Shown piece after piece: positions 8,388 to 15,793 of a DNA stretch of 64,000 nt. The stretch comes from Actinomycetes bacterium (GTDB lineage Bacteria > Actinomycetota > Acidimicrobiia > Acidimicrobiales > Ilumatobacteraceae). Position numbers and translations under genes: made by a program. The DNA lies in contig BJGC01000005.1 of the NCBI GenBank assembly GCA_014190235.1, positions 1 to 64,000 of the forward strand. The letters run 5' to 3'. The notes below the pieces were generated by a model, which saw only the letters and a list, made by a program, of their open reading frames with translations, ran no database searches and was not told the DNA's origin. How positions within the stretch are numbered: the first letter of the stretch is position 1; every line of letters starts with the position of its first letter.

Positions 8388-8454
8388 CGCTCAAATAGTA
8401 CCCCCTTAGTCAGCAATGCGCCTGACTCACGTCGAAACAGCAAGACTATGTCGT

Positions 8455-9039
8455 ATGACAACTTCGCTCTCACCGCTTGGAAAACCACGACCAACTGAAC
8501 CTCGACTTGTGCCTGTTGACACAATCTCAGAGGAAGTAGCCAATATTTTGGGCAACGGGATTACTTCAGCAAGTGGCGAGCCACTCAATATTTTTACAAC
8601 TATTGCTCACCATCCAAAACTACTCAAGCGATTCATGACATACGCGGGGTTCTTCTTGAATAAGGGGGTGCTCCCCGTCCGCGAACGCGAAATTGTCATC
8701 TTGCGTGTGGGGTGGAACTGTCAGTCAGTGTATGAATTTGGTCAGCACACAATCATTGGCGAGCGCGTTGGCTTAACAAGGCAAGAGATTACCGATCTCA
8801 CCAAAGACATTGGCGCAGCCAACTGGAACGCCCGCGACCGCACTCTAATTGAAATGTGTGATGACCTCTGTCGTGACGATTGTGTATCCGACACAACCTG
8901 GCAACTACTACAAACGCACTGGAACGAGACTGAACTTGTCGAACTCATCATGGTTGCTGGCACATACCGTCTTGTGTCGGGATTTCTTAACACAATGGGT
9001 GTTGAGCTTGATGCAGATACTCCTAGTTGGCCTCAATAG
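8455..9039 (+). CDS. Carboxymuconolactone decarboxylase (AhpD-like) family protein
   Basis: The protein has about 194 residues from ATG 8455; an in-frame ATG at 8416 would add 13 residues but sits in the divergent promoter region. The CMD fold core is visible: LPVREREIVILRVGWNCQSVYEFGQH near residues 75-100. It has the W-C-x-S-x-Y-E-x-x-Q-H pattern rather than the CxxC of true AhpD, so peroxidase-partner activity is not supported. A second part (ARDRTLIEMCDDL) follows. Members of this type are common in actinobacteria and mostly uncharacterised. It is divergent from the selenoprotein-like gene, with 67 bp between the starts. Confidence 0.85.
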   Translation: MTTSLSPLGKPRPTEPRLVPVDTISEEVANILGNGITSASGEPLNIFTTIAHHPKLLKRFMTYAGFFLNKGVLPVREREIVILRVGWNCQSVYEFGQHTIIGERVGLTRQEITDLTKDIGAANWNARDRTLIEMCDDLCRDDCVSDTTWQLLQTHWNETELVELIMVAGTYRLVSGFLNTMGVELDADTPSWPQ

Positions 9040-9049
9040 CTTTTATTTG

Positions 9050-9838
9050 TTATTCGCCGTGTGCTACTCGCAGTGCGACTAGAGCGTCAACAATCTCAGG
9101 AGAATATCCTGCGATGGGAGTGCGCCTCAGTGCTGGGTCGCCCACAAGCAGATCGCGCCCAAAAGCGTCAACTACCATGATGCCTGCTTCTTCGCAGATC
9201 AAAAGTGATGCGGCGTAATCCCACACGCCGTGATCATGAAAATCAATGAAGCCATCTAATGCGCCGGTTGCAACTAAGCAGAGGTCGAGTGCTGCAGCGC
9301 CGAGTGCGCGAAACTGCCACCATCCTGCCTGTGAAGGCGGAACCCCTGAGACACCGATGACGGCTTGGTCCATGTCGGCATTGCTGGAAGATGCAATTCG
9401 CACACCATCACACACTGCACCACTACCGCGCACCGCTGAGAAACGCGTTTCACTGCCTGATTGTTCTGCGATCAGGCTCACACGTGGACCCTCTGAGTCA
9501 ACGGCGCACAGTGCTGTTGCAAACCACGGAATACCTTTGCTTGCGTTTGTTGAGCCATCAATAGGATCGACAATCACGATGAGTTCGTCGCCACGCAATG
9601 GCCACTGAAATCCGCGTGCTCCACTTTCTTCGGACAAAATACCAACGCCTGCACGCTCGAGCAATCGTGTCACTGCGTTGTCTACTAATACGTCGGCTTT
9701 ATATTGACCTGTGCGTACGCCCGACAGGGACCAATCTCCTACTTCGTCGAGTGCATCGGCTGCCGCATCGGCGACGTCATGAAAGAACTCGAGAATATCG
9801 AGATCATCGGATTGAGCATTCAATAGAGCCACGACCAA
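9050..9838 (-). CDS. Inositol monophosphatase/FBPase-family phosphatase
   Basis: A Mg-dependent phosphatase of about 262 residues. Motif DPIDGSTN (near residue 90) and the C-terminal GVWDYAASLLICEEAG (near residue 205) supply the metal ligands; the first acidic motif appears as ILSEESG. The family includes inositol-1-phosphatases, fructose-1,6-bisphosphatases, histidinol-phosphatases (HisN) and 3'-phosphoadenosine phosphatases. Since a his operon lies elsewhere in the window without a visible histidinol-phosphatase, a HisN role is possible but not shown. The start at 9838 is TTG; a GTG at 9832 is equally possible. It converges on the gene ending at 9039. Confidence 0.88.
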   Translation of the reverse strand: MVVALLNAQSDDLDILEFFHDVADAAADALDEVGDWSLSGVRTGQYKADVLVDNAVTRLLERAGVGILSEESGARGFQWPLRGDELIVIVDPIDGSTNASKGIPWFATALCAVDSEGPRVSLIAEQSGSETRFSAVRGSGAVCDGVRIASSSNADMDQAVIGVSGVPPSQAGWWQFRALGAAALDLCLVATGALDGFIDFHDHGVWDYAASLLICEEAGIMVVDAFGRDLLVGDPALRRTPIAGYSPEIVDALVALRVAHGE

Positions 9839-9854
9839 ACGGTAGTCTCAACTG

Positions 9855-10424
9855 ATGGCCGTCATTGACATTGCTGGATTTGTTTCTGTTCTTAAGAGCC
9901 ATGCCGTTGATCATGGCTTCCATGTCCATGATGAGCGACACTTTGTCGAGACCTACTCGCTGCGTCAACTATGGGAAGTCGACCTCCACCCTGCCGAAGC
10001 CTGCAACGGGCCAATTGACCTGCATCTGAGCCTCGAGATCGATCCGCGCGCGTTGTTGGGCTTTGAAGATGAAATCCTCAAGCAAGATGACCCCGATGCT
10101 GAGCCGCCAGACGGATTCAGTTTTCCACTCATTTTCACGTGGACATTCCCGCCGCTGTTTTCGCCACCCGACTTGTTGGTGCTCGCCACAGAGATCGCTG
10201 GTGTTGGCGGACTGCAATTACCACTTGAAGTATCTGCAATTGATTCGTATCACTCCGTCACCGATGCTCCCGAGCGAAGCCTCAGTATTGTTGGAAGGAT
10301 TGCGGTGTCATTAGCAAATGTTTTTCGTGGCACAGACGAGGATTTTTATGACGTGTTTAACAAATGCAGAGACGTCAGCCTTGATCTCCTCGAACGCGTG
10401 CCGAGCTGGTTAGACGAGCACTAA
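9855..10424 (+). CDS. Conserved-looking hypothetical protein, 189 residues
   Basis: I do not recognise this protein. It is acidic and soluble, without signal peptide or transmembrane helix. It contains a Pro/Phe-rich centre (FSFPLIFTWTFPPLFSPPDL, residues about 90-110) and ends in an acidic helical region (DEDFYDVFNKCRDVSLDLLER). The ATG at 9855 gives an uninterrupted frame with codon use like its neighbours. It starts 16 bp from the divergent phosphatase gene and ends 3 bp from the convergent histidine kinase gene, which supports a real gene in a tightly packed locus. Confidence 0.75.
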   Translation: MAVIDIAGFVSVLKSHAVDHGFHVHDERHFVETYSLRQLWEVDLHPAEACNGPIDLHLSLEIDPRALLGFEDEILKQDDPDAEPPDGFSFPLIFTWTFPPLFSPPDLLVLATEIAGVGGLQLPLEVSAIDSYHSVTDAPERSLSIVGRIAVSLANVFRGTDEDFYDVFNKCRDVSLDLLERVPSWLDEH

Positions 10425-10427
10425 TTG

Positions 10428-11831
10428 TCACGTGCTCTCGTGCGCAGACAACAATGTCACTCGCGCGCATAATCCGACATGATCTTTACGCGGAAGTAAT
10501 GCAGCAGACCCACCACTCGCCGTTGCCAACTGCTGCACGATAGCCAGGCCTAGCCCGCTACCACCCTCGTTCTGTGTAGACGCACTACGCCAAAAACGCT
10601 GAAATGCGACCACGCATTGTTCAGGTGTTAAGCCTGGACCACTGTCGCAGACATCAATTTCGACCTGCACGCCTTTGTGTCGTACGGTGATCTCAATTGT
10701 TGAACCAGATGGCGAAACCGAAAGCGCATTATCAACAAAGTTGTCGATCATTTGTTCAAGTCCACCGTCAACGACGCGACATCGCGATAAAGAGTCAGCC
10801 GCAACAGAGATTGTGATGTTTTTTTCTTCGGCAAGCGGTTGCCACATCAGAGCACGATCGTAAGCGACAAGGGCTGCATCTGCATCAACGGTGGGTGCGT
10901 CTCCACCCTCAAGTCGTGCAAGGGCAAGAAGCTGCTCAATCATTGACTGCAACCGATCTGTCTCATGACGCGAGGCGTCTAGGGCTTCACGTAGCTCTTC
11001 TGACTCACTCCCGGCAATAGCCTGCGCTTGCTCAAGTCTCAGCCGCAGTGCTGTGAGGGGCGTGCGCAATTGGTGCGAAACATCTCCAGCAAAAGAACGT
11101 TGACTCTGAAGAATTGCACTGAGTCGACCCGCCATCACGTTAAATGAGCGTGCAAGTTCTCTGATTTCAGGCGGACCTTGGGCATCTGAAGCTCGCGATT
11201 GCATATCGCCTGCCGATAACTTTTCTGTCGCAGTTGTTAAGCGGCGCAACGGACGGGTCAGAGTGTTGGCAAATAAGACGGCGGCGATAGTAGCCATCAA
11301 AAGCGAAATTGCCCCGACAAGTAAAATTCCCCAACGCTGGCGCTGCACGCGCTTGTCAACAAAAGATTTCGGATACGAGAGTCGAACTGCGCCAATCACC
11401 CTGTCGCCGCTTTGAACCGGCACTGCCACATACACCAACGTTTGTCCGAGTGTTTGAGACGCACGCTGACCCGTGGCCGGAACGCCCGTGAGAGCCATAC
11501 CAACTTCAGGTCGATTGGCGTAGGTTTCGCCGATCTCTACGGCTGAATCATTTGAACTCACTACTAGGCCTATGGCATCCGTTACCACGACAAGAGCAGC
11601 ACTTGTTTTTGAAAATTCGTCAAGAGCTGGCTGCAGAGACGGAAGTGCCACGCCTGCTGACGAGTTCAGAGATTCTTTGGCATGTCCTGCCAAGATAAAT
11701 GCGTCGCGTTCCAGAGCAGTAGTGAGACGATCTCGTTCGACGCGACTCAAGTATGACGCAAGGGGAACATTGTGCACCGCCAGCACGATGATAACCACCC
11801 CCAAAAGAGCTCCGATGAACCTGCGTTTCAT
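10428..11831 (-). CDS. Two-component sensor histidine kinase
   Basis: This 467-residue membrane kinase has an N-terminal transmembrane helix (residues 5-25), an extracytoplasmic sensor region to about 165, and a second helix (ILLVGAISLLMATIAAVLFA). A HAMP linker (NTLTRPLRRLTTATEKL), the H-box FAGDVSHQLRTPLTALRLRL (phospho-His near 257), and the N and G boxes of the HATPase (DNFVDNALSVSPSG, DSGPGLTPE, GGSGLGLAIVQQLA) follow. Its ATG overlaps the response regulator stop as ATGA, so the pair is translated together. The signal sensed is unknown. Confidence 0.95.
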   Translation of the reverse strand: MKRRFIGALLGVVIIVLAVHNVPLASYLSRVERDRLTTALERDAFILAGHAKESLNSSAGVALPSLQPALDEFSKTSAALVVVTDAIGLVVSSNDSAVEIGETYANRPEVGMALTGVPATGQRASQTLGQTLVYVAVPVQSGDRVIGAVRLSYPKSFVDKRVQRQRWGILLVGAISLLMATIAAVLFANTLTRPLRRLTTATEKLSAGDMQSRASDAQGPPEIRELARSFNVMAGRLSAILQSQRSFAGDVSHQLRTPLTALRLRLEQAQAIAGSESEELREALDASRHETDRLQSMIEQLLALARLEGGDAPTVDADAALVAYDRALMWQPLAEEKNITISVAADSLSRCRVVDGGLEQMIDNFVDNALSVSPSGSTIEITVRHKGVQVEIDVCDSGPGLTPEQCVVAFQRFWRSASTQNEGGSGLGLAIVQQLATASGGSAALLPRKDHVGLCARVTLLSAHEST

Positions 11832-12502
11832 ACAGTCAATTCAACAAACTTGAAACCAACTCCTCGCACCGCTTGAATCCAGTCGGGGCTCGCAAGTTTT
11901 TTACGAATAGCAGCAATGTGCGCATCAAGGGTCTTTGTGGTTCCGTACCAGTTGATATCCCACACATGCTCAAGAATATCGCTGCGTCGAAACACGGTTC
12001 CGGGTTCGGACCACAGATAAGCCAAAAGGTCAAACTCTTTTGTGGTGAGATCAATTGTTGCTCCGTCAAGAGTCACTATTCGAGTTCGTTCATCAACAAT
12101 GAGGCGCCCATCACGTGGTGTTGACCCGATGACATCAGCATCTCCCAAACTGCGGCGCGTCACTGCTTTGATGCGCGCAGTAAGTTCACGCAGGCTAAAT
12201 GGCTTCACTACATAGTCGTCGGCACCGAGTTCAAGACCGAGAACGCGATCAAGTTCGTCGCCCCGCGCACTTACAATAATAATCGGCACGAGAGAGAGTC
12301 CGCGCAGAGCCTTGCACAGATCTAAGCCATCCATGTCCGGAAGTCCAAGGTCGAGCAACACAACATCTGGAGTGCCCAGCGATAATGCGTCAAGAGCGGC
12401 GCGGCCCGTCGATACGTGGGCAACCTCCATCCCAGCACCTGTGAGACCGACAACGACGGAGTCTGCAATTGACTCGTCATCTTCAACAAGAAGCACTTTC
12501 AC
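11828..12502 (-). CDS. OmpR/PhoB-family response regulator
   Basis: About 224 residues from the GTG at 12502, which places KVLLVEDDES directly at the N-terminus as usual; a longer frame to 12562 would add 20 atypical residues. The receiver domain has the acidic pocket (EDD), the phospho-acceptor Asp in VVLLDLGLPDMDG, the Thr/Ser in IIIVSARG and the Lys in DDYVVKPFSLREL. The C-terminal winged helix (DLTTKEFDLLAYL to TLDAHIAAIRKKL, then VRGVGFKF) binds DNA. It is first in the operon with the kinase. An 11-bp-spaced direct repeat lies just upstream. Confidence 0.95.
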   Translation of the reverse strand: MKVLLVEDDESIADSVVVGLTGAGMEVAHVSTGRAALDALSLGTPDVVLLDLGLPDMDGLDLCKALRGLSLVPIIIVSARGDELDRVLGLELGADDYVVKPFSLRELTARIKAVTRRSLGDADVIGSTPRDGRLIVDERTRIVTLDGATIDLTTKEFDLLAYLWSEPGTVFRRSDILEHVWDINWYGTTKTLDAHIAAIRKKLASPDWIQAVRGVGFKFVELTV

Positions 12503-12560
12503 GGTCTCTAGTGTGGTCGCTCGTTGCCTAAATTCCCCTACTACTCCCAGATGTCTACTC

Positions 12561-12580
12561 ATCTTGGATGAATCTTGGAT
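12561..12580 (+). promoter_or_regulatory. Candidate response-regulator operator: ATCTTGGAT direct repeat
   Basis: ATCTTGGAT occurs at 12561-12569 and again at 12572-12580, a period of 11 bp, one helical turn. Tandem half-sites with this spacing are the usual targets of OmpR/PhoB regulators. It lies between the divergent response regulator gene and the Asp-tail gene, about 70 bp before the latter's start, with an AT-rich TTAATGTAAT near 12611-12621 that could hold its -10. Confidence 0.5.
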
Positions 12581-12651
12581 ATCCCTCTACTCCATCTCAG
12601 GAATACGTTCCTTAATGTAATGGGTGTCGGCATTCGCCACGAGGAGGACAT

Positions 12652-13233
12652 ATGAAAATTGGAATCGTGACAGCACTCTCTCTGACGGGAGTTCTTGCCG
12701 CTGGTGCCGCCGCATTTGCGGTGAACTCAAACGTCTTAAATGGCACATCGGATCTCGCTGCCGGAATCACCGCAAACTCAATTAACTCGTTGTCTGTTGA
12801 CCTCATGGCCTCGCCGAGTACAACATCTTCGGCAACCGGAATCACCACGTTTGCTGCGGGTGACTCTGGCAGCGTCATTATGGAAGTACGTTCTGGCATC
12901 ATTGTCGTCAAAGATGTCATCGCCAACTCGAATTGGACTGTTGAGTCTCCGATGACCATGCCCAACGGCGATGTACAGGTCCATTTTAATAGCGGGACCT
13001 CGCGCACCGAACTGAACGCCACGCTCGTCGATGGCGTAATCAAAGTGAGCGTGACTGACGATTCTGGGTCATCATCCCCAGTCGGAGTTCAACCTAACAA
13101 GCCGCGCAACTCCTCGTCAACAACGCCACCCACTAACAACTCTGATGTCTCTGGTGGGCTTACTCCTGGCAAGAGCAACTCTTCCTACGATGATGATGAT
13201 GATGATGACGACGATGACGACGACGATGACTAA
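12652..13233 (+). CDS. Exported protein with 14-aspartate C-terminal tail
   Basis: The 193-residue protein has a strong ribosome binding site (GAGGAGG) and an N-terminal hydrophobic export segment (MKIGIVTALSLTGVLAAGAA). A body of about 100 residues follows with beta-strand patterns, containing GSVIMEVRSGIIVVKDV and TSRTELNATLVDGVIKVSV. A Ser/Thr/Pro/Asn-rich linker comes next, then Tyr and 14 consecutive Asp residues to the stop. The Asp codons mix GAT and GAC, so the run looks selected, not only slippage. The acidic tail could bind calcium or other cations. It is divergent from a two-component system that probably controls it. Function unknown. Confidence 0.82.
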   Translation: MKIGIVTALSLTGVLAAGAAAFAVNSNVLNGTSDLAAGITANSINSLSVDLMASPSTTSSATGITTFAAGDSGSVIMEVRSGIIVVKDVIANSNWTVESPMTMPNGDVQVHFNSGTSRTELNATLVDGVIKVSVTDDSGSSSPVGVQPNKPRNSSSTTPPTNNSDVSGGLTPGKSNSSYDDDDDDDDDDDDDD

Positions 13234-13243
13234 GCGTTATTAA

Positions 13244-14296
13244 TTAATAAATGCACTCCACGCCGATGGAGTGATACCCCGTTGCCCCGCTGGGCTCTAC
13301 AGGGCGGATCTCTTCATCTTGTACAACACCTTTTGCGTCAGTGACTCGTGTCGTAAATATGTGCTGACCAGAGGTTGCAGTCCAGTTCAGTTTCCACTGA
13401 CACCATGTGTCTCCGGTTGGTGACTTTTCAATCTGTGCTGGCAGCCACGGCCCATCGTCAATGCGTACATCGACTGACTTCACACCAGCGCGTGGCGCCC
13501 ATGCGAATCCAGCAATCATCAACGGACCAGTTTTTATCTGTGCTCCATTACGCGGAAGATCGATGCGACTTGATGACAACATTGGTCCTTCTTTGGCCCA
13601 ACCACGATCAATCCAATATGCATCGAATGCATTCCACGTTGTGAGTTCGATCTCGTTTACCCACTTTGTTGCCGACACATAACCAAATAATCCAGGCACC
13701 ACAATGCGCACTGGGAATCCGTGTTTGGGGATGAGTGGTTCGCCGTTCATCGTGGTCACCAACATTGCTGGACGACCGTCCATGATGGCATCAACAGGAG
13801 TTCCACATGTCCATCCATCGACGCTTCTGCTCACAAGTTGTTGCGCTCCTGACTGCACGCCGCATGATCGCAACACATCGGCAAGCAAAACACCACCCCA
13901 CTGAGCAGTGCCAATCAGATTTCCGCCGACTTCATTTGACACACATCCCATTGTGATGTCATTGGCTACTTGAGGTAGTGAATTTATATCATCAAGCGTG
14001 AGACGTTTTTCTGTATCGACCATGCCATGAATTCGCAGGTTCCATGTCGAAGCGTCTACTTGCGGGATCTCGAATGCAGTATCAATGCGATAGAAATCTT
14101 TGACGGGAGTAATGAACGGTTCAAGTGTTGGTGCAGGCAATGTTGTCGGTGTTGCCAACACGGCTGATCCCGTGGATGTTGGTGTCGCGTTAAGCGAACG
14201 AAACGTGGCGGCAAGCACGCCTGCGCTGCCGAGCGCAACTGCTCCTCCGATAAATTGTCGCCGAGAAGCCCTGGGTGCCACGCCACTATTAAACAC
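13244..14296 (-). CDS. Tat-exported sulfite-oxidase-family molybdopterin oxidoreductase
   Basis: The protein has 350 residues with a GTG start. A twin-arginine signal (SRRQFIGGAVALGSAGVLAA) directs folded export. The molybdopterin domain contains the Mo-ligating Cys118 in MGCVSNEVGG, then GTAQWGGVLLADVLR and GFPVRIVVPGLFGYVSATKWV. The C-terminal part is an immunoglobulin-like dimerisation domain (VDVRIDDGPW to TTRVTDAKG). This fits the SorA/YedY-like sulfite oxidase superfamily; sulfite, other S-oxides or methionine sulfoxide are possible substrates. No heme subunit is encoded nearby. It converges on the Asp-tail gene with 10 bp between. Confidence 0.92.
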   Translation of the reverse strand: MFNSGVAPRASRRQFIGGAVALGSAGVLAATFRSLNATPTSTGSAVLATPTTLPAPTLEPFITPVKDFYRIDTAFEIPQVDASTWNLRIHGMVDTEKRLTLDDINSLPQVANDITMGCVSNEVGGNLIGTAQWGGVLLADVLRSCGVQSGAQQLVSRSVDGWTCGTPVDAIMDGRPAMLVTTMNGEPLIPKHGFPVRIVVPGLFGYVSATKWVNEIELTTWNAFDAYWIDRGWAKEGPMLSSSRIDLPRNGAQIKTGPLMIAGFAWAPRAGVKSVDVRIDDGPWLPAQIEKSPTGDTWCQWKLNWTATSGQHIFTTRVTDAKGVVQDEEIRPVEPSGATGYHSIGVECIY

Positions 14297-14324
14297 GCAA
14301 TCATTGACAGGTGTCTCACTGTGA

Positions 14325-14401
<77 letters not shown>

Positions 14402-14416
14402 GCGAATGGGGAAAAG

Positions 14417-14489
14417 CTCCGGGGGTGGGGCTCGAACCCACGACAAACGGATTAACAGTCCGTTGCTCTGCCAACTGAGCTACCCCGGA
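14417..14489 (-). tRNA. tRNA-Asn (anticodon GTT)
   Basis: Minus strand: acceptor arms TCCGGGG/CCCCGGA, D-arm AGCTCAGTTGGCAGAGC, anticodon loop CTGTTAA with anticodon GTT, T-arm GTGGGTTCGAGCCCCAC and discriminator G. CCA is not encoded, unlike the tRNA-Met 15 bp downstream, with which it is probably co-transcribed. Confidence 0.95.
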
Positions 14490-14493
14490 AAGG

Positions 14494-14532
14494 ACGGGCG
14501 CGACAGACGGAGAACCGTCTGAACTTGCCCGT
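14494..14532 (-). terminator. Long hairpin between rpoD and the tRNA pair
   Basis: CAGACGG and CCGTCTG pair perfectly around a 4-nt loop (14504-14521), enclosed by a second perfect stem ACGGGC/GCCCGT (14494-14499 with 14527-14532). It lies 62 bp after the rpoD stop and ends 5 bp before tRNA-Asn. It lacks a U-tract, so it may be an actinobacterial-style terminator for the dnaG-rpoD transcript or a processing site for the tRNAs. Confidence 0.45.
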
Positions 14533-14593
14533 GTTATGGCATATTCACTCTAGTGGCACTGGCCCCGACCGACACATTTGGGTCTGGCTTGGG

Positions 14594-15793
14594 TCATTCT
14601 TCGTCTATTAATCCACGCAATTTCCGGCTGTTATTTGGATGCCGCAAGCGAGCAAGGGTCTTTTGCTCAATCTGGCGAATTCGCTCACGTGTGACATCTT
14701 CTTCGAGTGCGACATCGTCAAGCGTCATGGGTTTGCCATCATGAATACCGAACCGCTTCTCCAAAATTCGACGTTCTCGCTCTGGCAAATTTGAGAGTTC
14801 AGAGCGAATAACGTCAACTAAGAGATTTCTTTCAGCAATATCAAGAGGCGTCTCTTGTTCATCGTCATACACACGTTCATAGCCAGCAGAACTGTCTTCG
14901 TCTTGTGACAATGGAGCATCAAGACTCATCGTCACGGTAGAAAGTTGCATGAGTTCTGAAATCTGATCTGGTTCAAGAAACGCTCGCTCAGAAAGTTCTT
15001 CAACGGTCGGTTCTCGATTAAGTTCAACGACAAGTTCTCGCTGTGCTCTCTTGAGGCGGTTCATTCGCTCCACCACATGCCCAGGGATACGGATAGTTCT
15101 CCCCTGCTCAGACATCGCCCGCATCATGGCTTGCCGGATCCACCAAGTGGAATATGTTGAGAACTTGAAGCCCCTCTCCCAGTCATACTTTTCGGCGGCG
15201 CGCATGAGACCGATATTGCCCTCTTGAATCAGGTCTGCTAGTTGGAGTTCTCGCCCGTTGTAGCGCCGAGCAACAGAAACAACCAGTCGCAGGTTTGCCT
15301 TAACTAGTTCTTCAGTTGCGCGCTCACCTTCGCTAATAATGGCGCGTCTGTCGCGCTTGTCGCGCAGTGATGCAGTCTCTGGCAGTTCTGTGAGTTTGGC
15401 CGATAATCCTGCTTGGATCGCCTTGCCGAGTCTTCGTTCGTCATCCACGGTGAGTAATTGAACTTGACCAATTTCTTGCAGGTACAACCCGATGGCATCA
15501 CCTTTTGTTGATCCACTTGATTTGGAAGATGATTTCTTTTTCTCGATAATAATTGAGTCAGGGACTTCTGCGGCAGCGTCGCTTTCAGAATCTCCAACAA
15601 TGGTGAAGCCCGCATCTTTGAGAGTTTTGGATACCGTTTCAAGCATTTCTTCGGTGAGAACAACGTTGATCAAGACCTTGTCGACGTCCTCCGCCGCAAT
15701 GTTGCCGTTTGGATCGCGAGTCGCCAACAGAGAAAGCCACTCGGAGGGCAATACTCCCTCAGGAGGCAAAGGCGTCAGGAATTTCTTTGTCAT
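14594..15793 (-). CDS. rpoD: RNA polymerase primary sigma factor
   Basis: About 399 residues from the ATG at 15793, which overlaps the dnaG stop as ATGA; a longer frame to 15823 is less likely. After an acidic Lys/Ser-rich N-terminus comes region 1.2 (GDAIGLYLQEIGQVQLLT), the nearly invariant region 2 (LRLVVSVARRYNGRELQLADL, then WERGFKFSTYSTWWIRQA for the -10 element), region 3, and region 4 (LEEDVTRERIRQIEQKTLARL) for the -35 element. Length and motif completeness indicate the housekeeping sigma factor (SigA/RpoD). The dnaG-rpoD arrangement is the classic macromolecular synthesis operon. Confidence 0.97.
   Translation of the reverse strand: MTKKFLTPLPPEGVLPSEWLSLLATRDPNGNIAAEDVDKVLINVVLTEEMLETVSKTLKDAGFTIVGDSESDAAAEVPDSIIIEKKKSSSKSSGSTKGDAIGLYLQEIGQVQLLTVDDERRLGKAIQAGLSAKLTELPETASLRDKRDRRAIISEGERATEELVKANLRLVVSVARRYNGRELQLADLIQEGNIGLMRAAEKYDWERGFKFSTYSTWWIRQAMMRAMSEQGRTIRIPGHVVERMNRLKRAQRELVVELNREPTVEELSERAFLEPDQISELMQLSTVTMSLDAPLSQDEDSSAGYERVYDDEQETPLDIAERNLLVDVIRSELSNLPERERRILEKRFGIHDGKPMTLDDVALEEDVTRERIRQIEQKTLARLRHPNNSRKLRGLIDEE

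Noticed and set aside
12612-13043. Long minus-strand ORF under the Asp-tail gene
   Set aside because: Shadow of the plus-strand gene, which has a signal peptide and a strong ribosome binding site.
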